Part shown: positions 35,739-43,008 of the stretch, piece after piece
Layout of the letters: each line of letters opens with the position of its first letter
Position numbering within the stretch: position 1 is the first letter of the stretch
Source: Novosphingobium rosa NBRC 15208
GTDB taxonomy: Bacteria > Pseudomonadota > Alphaproteobacteria > Sphingomonadales > Sphingomonadaceae
NCBI RefSeq assembly: GCF_001598555.1
Contig: NZ_BCZE01000030.1
Coordinates: forward strand, 35,592 to 99,591
Reading direction: 5' to 3'
DNA: 64,000 nt
Notes under the pieces: generated by a model
Seen by the model: only the letters and a program-made list of their open reading frames with translations
What the model was told of the DNA's origin: nothing
The model's database searches: none
Made by a program: the position numbers and the translations under genes

Positions 35739-37271
35739 ATGTCTGAACCCGCCCCCGCCCATTCTTCCCATCCGCCGCTGGTGGAGCTGGATGAGGCGGA
35801 TTACCGCAGCTTCGGACGGATCAGATCCGTGCTGATCCGCCATGGCCGCCGCGCGCTGGGCCGCCTTTACGACAAGATCGCCGCCCATCCGCTGGCCGCG
35901 CGCCTGCTGCCTGACGAGGCTTCGCGCGACAGGGCCGCCGATCTGCGCTTCAACCACTGGGAAAGCATCTTTTCCGAAGGCTTCGACACGGAGGCGCAGG
36001 CCCGCTCCGAACAGATGGCCAGGGCCTATGGCGATCAGGGCTTCACGCCCGATCTCTACATCGCCAGCTATGCTGCGGTGCTGGCCGATCTGGTGACGCA
36101 GATCGCGCAGGGGCCGGTCCCCCTGCCCGGCAGCCGGGCCCGCGCTCAGGCGGCGGGCACGCTGGTGAAGGCCGCGCTGCTCGATATGCAGGCCGCGCTT
36201 GGCGCCTATTTCAAGGCCGAGGAACAGGCGCGCCACGATGTCATCGCCTCGGTGGGGCGCGGCCTCTCGGATATGGCGACAGGCGACCTGCGCAGCCAGC
36301 TCGACAGCCTGCCCGAAGCTTACGCGCGCATCGCGGAAGACTTCCACAACATGCGCTTCAACGTCAGCACCATGGTGCTGCGCATGGCCGAGGCGTCCGA
36401 GCATGTCGAGACCGGCGCGCGCGAGATCGATATGGCCGCCCATGATCTGGCCATCCGCACCGAGCGCCAGTCGCTCACCGTCACCCGCACCGCAGAGGTG
36501 ATGGCCAGCGTGGCCGAGGGCATCGCCGCCACCGCCGCCACCGCCGCGCAGGTCAACCAGAGCGTGATCGAGATCGACAAGGAGGCCAAGCATGGCGGCA
36601 AGGTGGTGGAATCCGCCGTGCAGGCGATGGACAAGATCAAGACCTCCAGCGAGGAAATCGCCCAGATCACCGATGTGATCGAGGCCATCGCCTTCCAGAC
36701 CAATCTGCTGGCGATCAACGCCGGGGTCGAGGCCGCCCGCGCGGGCGACGCCGGACGCGGTTTCGCCGTGGTGGCCACGGAAGTGCGCGCGCTGGCGCAT
36801 CGCACCGGCCAGTCGGCCAAGGATATCAAGGCGCTGATCGGCAAATCCACTATCGATGTGCGGCAGGGCGTCGATCTGGTGGCGCAGACCGGCACCTCGC
36901 TTGACCGCATCATCCAGCAGCTGGGCGAAACCACCGTTCAGGCCGAACAGATCGCTCAGGCCGCCCAGCGCCAGGCGGGCAACATCCATGAGGTGACCGA
37001 CGATATCCGCCAGATGGACCTCAACACCCAGCAGAATGCCGCCATGGTCGAGGAATCCAACGCTGCTTCGCGCGCGCTGCGCGATCAGGCGCAGGTGATG
37101 GGGCGGATCGTTGGCCAGTTCCAGCTGGAGCGCCGCGAGGAACTGCGCAAGGACGACAGAAAGACCAGCCAGCGCCGCATCCATCGCGTGCAGTCATCTG
37201 TGTTGCATGCCGATCCGGTTTTCCCCGATCCGGCCACCCCCAATCCGATACGCGTGGCCAACCTGCGTTAA
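35739..37271 (+). CDS. soluble globin-coupled methyl-accepting chemotaxis protein
   Basis: This 510-residue cytosolic chemoreceptor has a protoglobin sensor at about residues 20-170 and an MCP signalling domain with the tip AFQTNLLAINAGVEAARAGD. There is no transmembrane segment. Aligned with HemAT, the proximal-His motif (HLRIGLLPKWY) corresponds to YGDQGFTPDLY, so Tyr97 replaces the heme-binding His. AAGGA precedes the ATG. No che genes are nearby, so it would feed a pathway encoded elsewhere. The receptor lacks a CheR-tether pentapeptide. Confidence 0.92.
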   Translation: MSEPAPAHSSHPPLVELDEADYRSFGRIRSVLIRHGRRALGRLYDKIAAHPLAARLLPDEASRDRAADLRFNHWESIFSEGFDTEAQARSEQMARAYGDQGFTPDLYIASYAAVLADLVTQIAQGPVPLPGSRARAQAAGTLVKAALLDMQAALGAYFKAEEQARHDVIASVGRGLSDMATGDLRSQLDSLPEAYARIAEDFHNMRFNVSTMVLRMAEASEHVETGAREIDMAAHDLAIRTERQSLTVTRTAEVMASVAEGIAATAATAAQVNQSVIEIDKEAKHGGKVVESAVQAMDKIKTSSEEIAQITDVIEAIAFQTNLLAINAGVEAARAGDAGRGFAVVATEVRALAHRTGQSAKDIKALIGKSTIDVRQGVDLVAQTGTSLDRIIQQLGETTVQAEQIAQAAQRQAGNIHEVTDDIRQMDLNTQQNAAMVEESNAASRALRDQAQVMGRIVGQFQLERREELRKDDRKTSQRRIHRVQSSVLHADPVFPDPATPNPIRVANLR

Positions 37272-37373
37272 AGCATCGTGCGAAAAAGTGGGAACCGGTT
37301 TTTCACGAAAACGATGCGACAACTGAATCTTCAAGCGGGAGCGTGATTTTGGAATCACGCATCCCGCTTGAAG
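37270..37373 (+). repeat. two-hairpin composite repeat, copy 3
   Basis: The element starts within the chemoreceptor stop codon. Its first module runs from GCATCGTGCG to CGATGC around GTGGGAACCGG, and the second is the hairpin TTCAAGCGGGA ... TCCCGCTTGAA. The stem is partly broken by a two-base difference compared with copy 2. Confidence 0.85.
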
Positions 37374-37470
37374 AAGGGCGTCTTTCTCCCGAATCCTTGA
37401 CGATTCGCTCGCGCGCGCATAGCGGGACCGTTTTACATTTCGGAGACAGACTGTTCGCCAGATTGCCGCC

Positions 37471-38574
37471 TTGCCCTATCGTAAAACCGGCCCCGCACCA
37501 GACGCCCCTTTCGAGGTGATGCTGGTGACCTCACGCGGGACCGGGCGATGGGTGATTCCCAAGGGCAATGTCTCGCGCAATCTTTCAGACCATGCCGCCG
37601 CCGAGCGCGAGGCGCTGGAAGAAGCCGGCGTGCTGGGCGCGATCTGCCCGGTGCCGATTGGCGAGTATCGCTATCGCAAGCTGCTGGGCTCCGGCGCCTC
37701 GCTGCAGACCGATGTGGCGGTGTTTCCCCTCGCCGTCACCCAGGCGCTGGAGGACTGGAAAGAGGCCGATCAGCGCACCCGCCAGTGGTTCAATCTGCCC
37801 GAGGCGGCGGAACTGGTGGATGAAGAAGGTTTGAAGGCGATTCTCCAGACCTTTGGCCCTTGCACGGTCACAGAACTGTCACGTAATGGCGCGGCAAGCG
37901 GCGGCGTTGCCGTCCTCAAGGAAGGTTTCAAGATGTTTCAGTGGTTTCAGGGTCTGTTGCCGCGTCAGCACGACTTCTTCGAGAAGTTCGAGACCCATGC
38001 CACCCTGCTCGCCGCCGGCAGCGATGCCCTGGCCCGCCTGCTTCAGGGCGCCAAGACCGCCGATCACGCCCGCGAGATCGCCGAGCGCGAGGAAGAGGCC
38101 GACCAGATCACGCGCGACGTGCTGCAGACCGTGCGCCGCACCTTCCTGACCCCCTTCGACCGCGGCGCGATCACCAGCCTGATCACCGCCATGGACGATG
38201 CGCTGGACCAGATGAAGAAGACCGCCAGCGCGATCACCCTCTATGACGTGCAGGCCTTCGAGCCGGAAATGCGCGACATGGCCGCGATCATCGTCGATGC
38301 CTCGCGCCTGCTGGGCGAGGCGCTGCCGCTGCTCCGCTCGATCCACGCCAATGCCGGTCGCCTGCACGAGCTGACCGAGCGCCTCGTGCGCATGGAAGAT
38401 CAGGCCGACGAGATCCACGACCGTGGCCTCAAGCGCCTCTATCAGGAAATCGGCGCCACCGAGCCGGTGCGCTTCCTGATCGAGCGCGAAATCTACAGCC
38501 ATCTGGAAAAGGTGGTGGACCGCTTCGAGGATGTCGCCAACGAGATCGACGGTCTCGTGATCGACCACGCCTGA
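37471..38574 (+). CDS. Nudix hydrolase in one frame with DUF47 (possible fusion)
   Basis: A single open frame encodes a Nudix domain (about residues 1-145) followed without a stop by a complete DUF47/PhoU-like domain. The Nudix box is GNVSRNLSDHAAAEREALEE; the first box Glu is Leu, as often seen in the NUDT3/diphosphoinositol-phosphate hydrolase-like group (RWVIPKGN). No ATG exists; TTG at 37471 is the first usual start and an in-frame stop lies at 37420. Either this is a real 367-residue fusion or the Nudix gene has lost its own stop. Confidence 0.6.
   Translation: MPYRKTGPAPDAPFEVMLVTSRGTGRWVIPKGNVSRNLSDHAAAEREALEEAGVLGAICPVPIGEYRYRKLLGSGASLQTDVAVFPLAVTQALEDWKEADQRTRQWFNLPEAAELVDEEGLKAILQTFGPCTVTELSRNGAASGGVAVLKEGFKMFQWFQGLLPRQHDFFEKFETHATLLAAGSDALARLLQGAKTADHAREIAEREEEADQITRDVLQTVRRTFLTPFDRGAITSLITAMDDALDQMKKTASAITLYDVQAFEPEMRDMAAIIVDASRLLGEALPLLRSIHANAGRLHELTERLVRMEDQADEIHDRGLKRLYQEIGATEPVRFLIEREIYSHLEKVVDRFEDVANEIDGLVIDHA
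37865..37882 (+). promoter_or_regulatory. Pho-box-like direct repeat (PhoB site)
   Basis: CGGTCAC-agaa-CTGTCAC is two 7-bp units in an 11-bp period, close to the Pho box CTGTCAT-N4-CTGTCAT. It lies 51 bases before the ATG of the DUF47 gene, inside the 3' end of the Nudix frame. In Sinorhizobium an orfA(DUF47)-pit operon is under PhoB control. Confidence 0.6.
37933..38574 (+). CDS. DUF47 family (PhoU-like) protein
   Basis: Read from its own ATG, this is a 213-residue, all-helical DUF47 protein with the standard N-terminus MFQWFQGLLPRQHDFFEKFE and the HELTERLVRMEDQADE region that binds metal in PhoU-like proteins. A strong AAGGAAGG lies 7 bases upstream, and the Pho-box-like repeat lies just before that, so I think this is a separate translation unit even though the Nudix frame reads into it. 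The pit gene starts 11 bases after its stop. It probably regulates or assists Pit. Confidence 0.85.
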   Translation: MFQWFQGLLPRQHDFFEKFETHATLLAAGSDALARLLQGAKTADHAREIAEREEEADQITRDVLQTVRRTFLTPFDRGAITSLITAMDDALDQMKKTASAITLYDVQAFEPEMRDMAAIIVDASRLLGEALPLLRSIHANAGRLHELTERLVRMEDQADEIHDRGLKRLYQEIGATEPVRFLIEREIYSHLEKVVDRFEDVANEIDGLVIDHA

Positions 38575-38585
38575 GGCGCGCGCGG

Positions 38586-39590
38586 ATGAGTATCCTCGCA
38601 ACCGTCACCCCGCTGGTGCTGGTTCTGGTGGCGATGGCGCTGGCCTTCGACTTTCTGAACGGGCTGCATGACGCCGCCAACTCGATCGCCACGGTGGTGA
38701 CGACGCGGCTGCTGACCCCGGTGCAGGCGGTGATCTTCGCCGCCTTTTTCAACTTCTCTGCCTATTGGCTCTTCGGCCTCAAGGTGGCCGAGACGGTGGG
38801 CAAGGGCATCGTCAACAAGGATGTCATCACCCCGCAGGTGATCTTCGGCGCGCTGGTCGGCGCGATGACGTGGAATGTGATCACCTGGTGGAAGGGCATT
38901 CCCTCCTCCTCGTCGCATGCGCTGATCGGCGGCTTGCTGGGCGCGGGCGTGGCGCATGGCGGTCTGGGCGTGATCGTGTGGAAGGGTGTGAACACCACCA
39001 CCACCTGGATCGTGCTGTCGCCCATGGTGGGCATGTTCATGTCGATGGCGCTGATGCTGCTGACGAGCTGGCTGTTCATGAAGGCCACGGCCAGGGCGGC
39101 AGAAGGCATCTTCAAGAAGCTGCATCTGGTCTCGGCGGCGGCCTATTCAATGGGCCATGGCGCCAATGACGCGCAGAAGACCATGGGCATCATCGCCGTG
39201 CTGCTCTACTCGCAGGGCCTGCTGGGCCCGACCTTCCATGTGCCGACATGGGTGGTGATCAGCTGCTACACGGCGATCGGCCTTGGCACGCTGTCGGGCG
39301 GGTGGAAGATCATCGAGACGATGGGCTCCAAGATCACCAAGCTGTCGCATCATCAGGGTTTCTGCGCCTCGGCGGGCGGGTCGATCACCATGTTTCTGGC
39401 CAGCGGGCTGGGCATTCCGGTCTCGACCACCCACACCATCACCGGCTGCGTGGTGGGCGTGGGCGCGGCGCGCCGGGCCTCCGCCGTGCGCTGGAGCGTG
39501 GCCCAGCGCGTGGTGATCGCATGGCTGATCACCATCCCCGCCTCGGCGGCGGTGGGCGCGACGTTCTACTTTATCGCCAGCCGGTTCTGA
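38586..39590 (+). CDS. pit: low-affinity inorganic phosphate transporter (Pit)
   Basis: The 334-residue PiT-family permease has the duplicated signature: GLHDAANSIATVVTT in the first half and MGHGANDAQKTMGI in the second. It has about ten hydrophobic segments and takes up phosphate as a metal-phosphate complex with H+. It follows the DUF47 gene closely, so DUF47-pit is an operon, plausibly under the Pho-box-like element. A convergent short modC follows. Confidence 0.96.
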   Translation: MSILATVTPLVLVLVAMALAFDFLNGLHDAANSIATVVTTRLLTPVQAVIFAAFFNFSAYWLFGLKVAETVGKGIVNKDVITPQVIFGALVGAMTWNVITWWKGIPSSSSHALIGGLLGAGVAHGGLGVIVWKGVNTTTTWIVLSPMVGMFMSMALMLLTSWLFMKATARAAEGIFKKLHLVSAAAYSMGHGANDAQKTMGIIAVLLYSQGLLGPTFHVPTWVVISCYTAIGLGTLSGGWKIIETMGSKITKLSHHQGFCASAGGSITMFLASGLGIPVSTTHTITGCVVGVGAARRASAVRWSVAQRVVIAWLITIPASAAVGATFYFIASRF

Positions 39591-39603
39591 TCCAGAGGTG
39601 GGG

Positions 39604-40221
39604 CTAAGGCCCCATCTCCACCACCTGATCGGCCAGCCGGGCAACCTCCGCCCGGTCATGGCTGACATAGAGGATCGGCAGCGCCAGTTCATCGCGGATC
39701 TTTTCGATCAACATCATGATCTGGCCGCTGCGCGCCTCATCCAGCGCCGAGAGCGGTTCATCCAGCAACAAAAAGCGCGGGGCCGAGAGCAAGGCCCGCC
39801 CCAGCGCCACCCTCTGCGCCTCACCGCCCGAAAGGCTGCGAGGCATGCGCTTCAGCAAGGCTGCGATGCCGAGGAACGCCGCCATCTCGTGCAAGCCCAT
39901 GCCCGCGTGGCCCCGCCTGATGCCATAGCGCAGATTGGCCTGAACGCTCAGATGCGGAAACAGGCGATGATCCTGAAACACCATGCCGCAAGCGCGCCGT
40001 TCCGGCGGCAGATGCAGGCCTTGCGCGGTATCGCACAGCACCTGCCCCTCCACCGCGATCCGGCCGGCGTCGGGCTTGAGCAATCCGGCCACCATCATCA
40101 GCACACTGGTCTTGCCCACGCCTGACGCCCCCACCAGCGCCGTGATCCCCGGCCCGGTGTTCAGCTTCAGGGCCATGGTGCGCTCACCCCGGCGCAGGGT
40201 CAGATCGAGATCAAAGCCCAC
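39604..40221 (-). CDS. modC: molybdate ABC transporter ATP-binding protein, short form
   Basis: The 205-residue ATPase has Walker A GASGVGKTS, signature LSGGEAQRVALGRALL, Walker B LLLDEPLSALD and H-loop VSHD. E. coli ModC is ~352 residues and ends in a molybdate-binding TOBE/MOP domain, which is absent here. GTG at 40221 overlaps the modB stop by 11 bases; the longer upstream frame lacks family similarity. It is the last gene of modABC. Confidence 0.92.
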   Translation of the reverse strand: MGFDLDLTLRRGERTMALKLNTGPGITALVGASGVGKTSVLMMVAGLLKPDAGRIAVEGQVLCDTAQGLHLPPERRACGMVFQDHRLFPHLSVQANLRYGIRRGHAGMGLHEMAAFLGIAALLKRMPRSLSGGEAQRVALGRALLSAPRFLLLDEPLSALDEARSGQIMMLIEKIRDELALPILYVSHDRAEVARLADQVVEMGP

Positions 40222-40960
40222 CGAACCGCTCCCGCCGCATGCCTCCGGCCAGCGCCATGCGCCGCGCCAGCACCTCGGCCACCACCAGAGCGCCCAGAGA
40301 CAGCGCCACCGCCAGCACCGCCAGCCTTGTGACGACCGTATCGCCATCGGGCAGCTGCAGCGCGGAATAGATCGCCAGCGGCAGGGTTTGAGTCTCGCCC
40401 GGAATGTTCGAGACGAAGGTGATCGTCGCCCCGAACTCGCCCAGAGAGCGCGCAAAGCCCAGCACCAGACCCGCCAGCACCCCCGGCATCGCCAGAGGCA
40501 AGGTCACCGTGGCGAAACTACGCCAGGGCCCGGCGCCCAACGTGCGCGCGGCCTGCTCCAGCCGGGGGTCCACCGCTTCCAGCGACAGGCGCATCGAACG
40601 CACCATCAAGGGCACGGCCATCACGCCAGCAGCAAGCGCAGCACCCGTCCAGCGGAACATCACGCCGATGCCCCAAGCTGCCAGCCAGCGCCCCACCGGC
40701 CCCTGAGCGCCAAAGGCCAGCAGCAGCAGCCAGCCCGTCACCACCGGCGGCAGCACCAGCGGCAGATGCACCACCGCATCGAGCACAATCAGCCCCAGCC
40801 CCGCCAGACCGGCCCGCCCGCCGCGCGCCAGAACCCAGGCGCAGCCCAGACAAAAGGGCGTCGCCACCAGAACCCCCACCACGCTGACCTTCAGCGAGAG
40901 GATCAGAATGGAGACCTCCTCGGGGCTCAGCACCGGCCTGTTACCGACCGCCGAAACCAT
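40211..40960 (-). CDS. modB: molybdate ABC transporter permease
   Basis: The 249-residue permease has five or six membrane segments and the ABC-permease EAA loop (SLEAVDPRLEQAARTLGAGPWRSF), then GEFGATITFVSNIPGETQTL, the ModB C-terminal signature. ATG at 40960 overlaps the modA stop by 20 bases; GTG at 40933 is a close alternative. Confidence 0.93.
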   Translation of the reverse strand: MVSAVGNRPVLSPEEVSILILSLKVSVVGVLVATPFCLGCAWVLARGGRAGLAGLGLIVLDAVVHLPLVLPPVVTGWLLLLAFGAQGPVGRWLAAWGIGVMFRWTGAALAAGVMAVPLMVRSMRLSLEAVDPRLEQAARTLGAGPWRSFATVTLPLAMPGVLAGLVLGFARSLGEFGATITFVSNIPGETQTLPLAIYSALQLPDGDTVVTRLAVLAVALSLGALVVAEVLARRMALAGGMRRERFGGL

Positions 40961-41708
40961 AGGGGCGGAAGATGGCCCGCCCCTCCGGCGAGAGCAAAAA
41001 GCGCCGAAAACCCTCGGCATCCGCCTGATGCGAGGCCGCCAGAACGGCAAGCGGATAGCGGATCGGCGCATGGCTGTTTTCCGGGAAGGTGGCGACCATC
41101 CTGACCCGCTTATCGGCCAGCGCATCGGTGGCATAGACCACCCCCAGCGGCGCCTCGCCCCGCGCCACCAGCGCCAGGGCGGCCCGCACGCTCTCCGCCG
41201 GGGCCAGCTTACCCGCCACCTGCGGCCAGACGCCCAGCCTGGTCAGCGCCTCTTTCGCATAGAGCCCGGCAGGCACGCTATCCACCGCCCCCGTCGCCAG
41301 CCGCCCATTGCCTAAAGCCGCCGCCAGCGGAAAGCCGGGCCGGATCGTGATGCTGATGCGCGAAGACGCGGGCGCGACCAGCACCAGCCGGTTGCTCAGC
41401 AAATCGACGCGCGTGCCCGAACGCAGCAGCTGCTTTTTCTCCAGCGCATCCATCCAGTCCTCGTCGGCGCTGATAAACAGGTCGGCAGGCGCTCCGGACT
41501 GCACCTGCCGCGCCAGCGTGGAGGAGGCCGCGAAAGACAGCACCGGGCGCGGATGCCCCCTGGCCGCCCATGTGTCCGCCGCCGCATTGAGCGACTCCTG
41601 AAGGCTGGCCGCCGCCAGCACCACCGGCCCGCGCGCAGGCGCGGCATGCAGCCCCCCCGCCAGCATGGAGAGGCAGACCAGAGCGGAGCGCAGGAAAAAC
41701 CGTTTCAT
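40941..41708 (-). CDS. modA: molybdate ABC transporter substrate-binding protein
   Basis: The 255-residue protein has a signal peptide (FFLRSALVCLSMLAGGLHA) and the ModA fold with AAASLQESLNAAADTW and SASSTLARQV-type anion-binding loops (SFAASSTLARQVQSGAPADL region). It captures molybdate in the periplasm for ModBC. The frame is open to 41957, but ATG at 41708 gives the signal sequence. No ModE site was found upstream. Confidence 0.94.
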   Translation of the reverse strand: MKRFFLRSALVCLSMLAGGLHAAPARGPVVLAAASLQESLNAAADTWAARGHPRPVLSFAASSTLARQVQSGAPADLFISADEDWMDALEKKQLLRSGTRVDLLSNRLVLVAPASSRISITIRPGFPLAAALGNGRLATGAVDSVPAGLYAKEALTRLGVWPQVAGKLAPAESVRAALALVARGEAPLGVVYATDALADKRVRMVATFPENSHAPIRYPLAVLAASHQADAEGFRRFLLSPEGRAIFRPYGFGGR

Positions 41709-41796
41709 ATCCGCCAGCATAGCGAAAACACCCCAGTCCCACAGCCCCAAAAGCAGCGCCTGCAAAGACCCCATTGCAATCCGCGCCACAATAACA

Positions 41797-41808
41797 TACC
41801 TGTCGGTA
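41797..41808. promoter_or_regulatory. possible TetR/NemR-type operator
   Basis: TACC-TGTC-GGTA lies 25 bases before the GTG start of the flavin oxidoreductase gene, in the 124-base divergent gap to modA. It has the ACC-N-GGT arms of NemR-like operators, but the arms are only 4 bp. Confidence 0.35.
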
Positions 41809-41832
41809 CATATTTCATGGAGACCCCCCAAC

Positions 41833-42948
41833 GTGACATCCTCCCGCGATGTGCTTTTCCGTTCCTTCAGCCTCAAATCGCTCGAGCTGAAGAACCGCAT
41901 CGTCATGGCCCCCATGACGCGCAACATGGCCCCGGACGGCGTCCCCGGACGCCCCAATGCCGATTACTACGCCGCCCGCGCGGCAGGCGGCGTGGGCCTG
42001 ATCCTGTCCGAAGGCACGGTGGTGGGCCGCCCCGTCTCACGCAATGAGCCCAACATTCCCTTCTTCCACGGGGAATCCGCGCTGAAAGGCTGGAAAGGCG
42101 TGATCGACGCCGTCCACACCGCCGGCGGCCGCATGGGCCCCCAGCTGTGGCACACCGGCTCGACCCAGGGCATGAGCGGCTGGCAGCCCGAAGGCGAGGT
42201 GGAAAGCCCCTCCGGCTTGCTGGCTCCCGGCACCCCGCGCGGCATCGCCATGAGCGATGAAGACATCGCCGACACCGCCGCCGCCTTCGCCAAGGCCGCC
42301 GCCGATGCCAGGAAGCTGGGCTTCGACACCATCGAAATCCACGGCGCTCACGGCTACCTGATCGACCAGTTCTTCTGGAGCGGCACCAACACCCGCACGG
42401 ACCGCTACGGCGGCGCCTCCATCAAGGAACGTTCGCGCATGGCCGCCGAGGTGGTGGCCGCCACCCGCGCCGCCGTGGGGCCGGACTTCCCCATCCTCCT
42501 GCGCGTCAGCCAGTGGAAGCAGCAGGACTTCGCCGCCCGCCTAGCCCCCACGCCCGAGGCCATGACCGACTGGCTCGCACCGCTGGTGGACGCCGGGGTG
42601 GACATCCTCCACTGCTCGCAGCGCCGCTTCTGGGAGCCCGAATTCCCCGAGATCGATGGCGAGCAAGGCCTCAACTTCGCAGGCTGGGCCAAGAAGCTGA
42701 CCGGCGCGGCGACGATCAGCGTCGGGTCGGTGGGCCTCTCGGGCGATTTCCTCGGCGCCTTCAGCGGTGAGGGTTCGCAACCCTCGGGCCTCGACGCGCT
42801 GGTGGCGCGGATGGAGCGTGAGGAGTTCGACCTGATCGCCGTGGGCCGCGCGCTGATTTCCAACCCCGCATGGGCAGCGCAGGTGCTGCATGGAAAGTCG
42901 TCCGAGTTGAAGGGCTTCAAGGCGGCGGATCTGGCGGCTTTGGTTTGA
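41833..42948 (+). CDS. NADH:flavin oxidoreductase, Old Yellow Enzyme family
   Basis: This 371-residue FMN enzyme starts with VLFRSFSLKSLELKNRIVMAPMT and carries HGAHGYLIDQFF, TDRYGG and the FMN phosphate loop VGSVGLSGDF. OYEs reduce activated C=C bonds, nitro compounds and quinone-like electrophiles using NAD(P)H. No ATG is available; GTG at 41833 (with GGAG upstream) or 41851 is the start. The usual regulatory partner, a TetR gene, is not adjacent. Confidence 0.92.
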   Translation: MTSSRDVLFRSFSLKSLELKNRIVMAPMTRNMAPDGVPGRPNADYYAARAAGGVGLILSEGTVVGRPVSRNEPNIPFFHGESALKGWKGVIDAVHTAGGRMGPQLWHTGSTQGMSGWQPEGEVESPSGLLAPGTPRGIAMSDEDIADTAAAFAKAAADARKLGFDTIEIHGAHGYLIDQFFWSGTNTRTDRYGGASIKERSRMAAEVVAATRAAVGPDFPILLRVSQWKQQDFAARLAPTPEAMTDWLAPLVDAGVDILHCSQRRFWEPEFPEIDGEQGLNFAGWAKKLTGAATISVGSVGLSGDFLGAFSGEGSQPSGLDALVARMEREEFDLIAVGRALISNPAWAAQVLHGKSSELKGFKAADLAALV

Positions 42949-42960
42949 AGGTTCGGTAAG

Positions 42961-43001
42961 AAGGATAAGTGCGAGGGTGTTACCCCCTCGCACTTATCCT
43001 T
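42961..43001. terminator. perfect 17-bp bidirectional terminator hairpin
   Basis: AAGGATAAGTGCGAGGG pairs perfectly with the sequence at 42985-43001 around a 7-base loop. It separates the convergent oxidoreductase and ada genes. Its GCGAGGG/CCCTCGC core is the same as the end hairpins of the dispersed repeat. Confidence 0.8.
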
Positions 43002-43008
43002 TGCTCCT

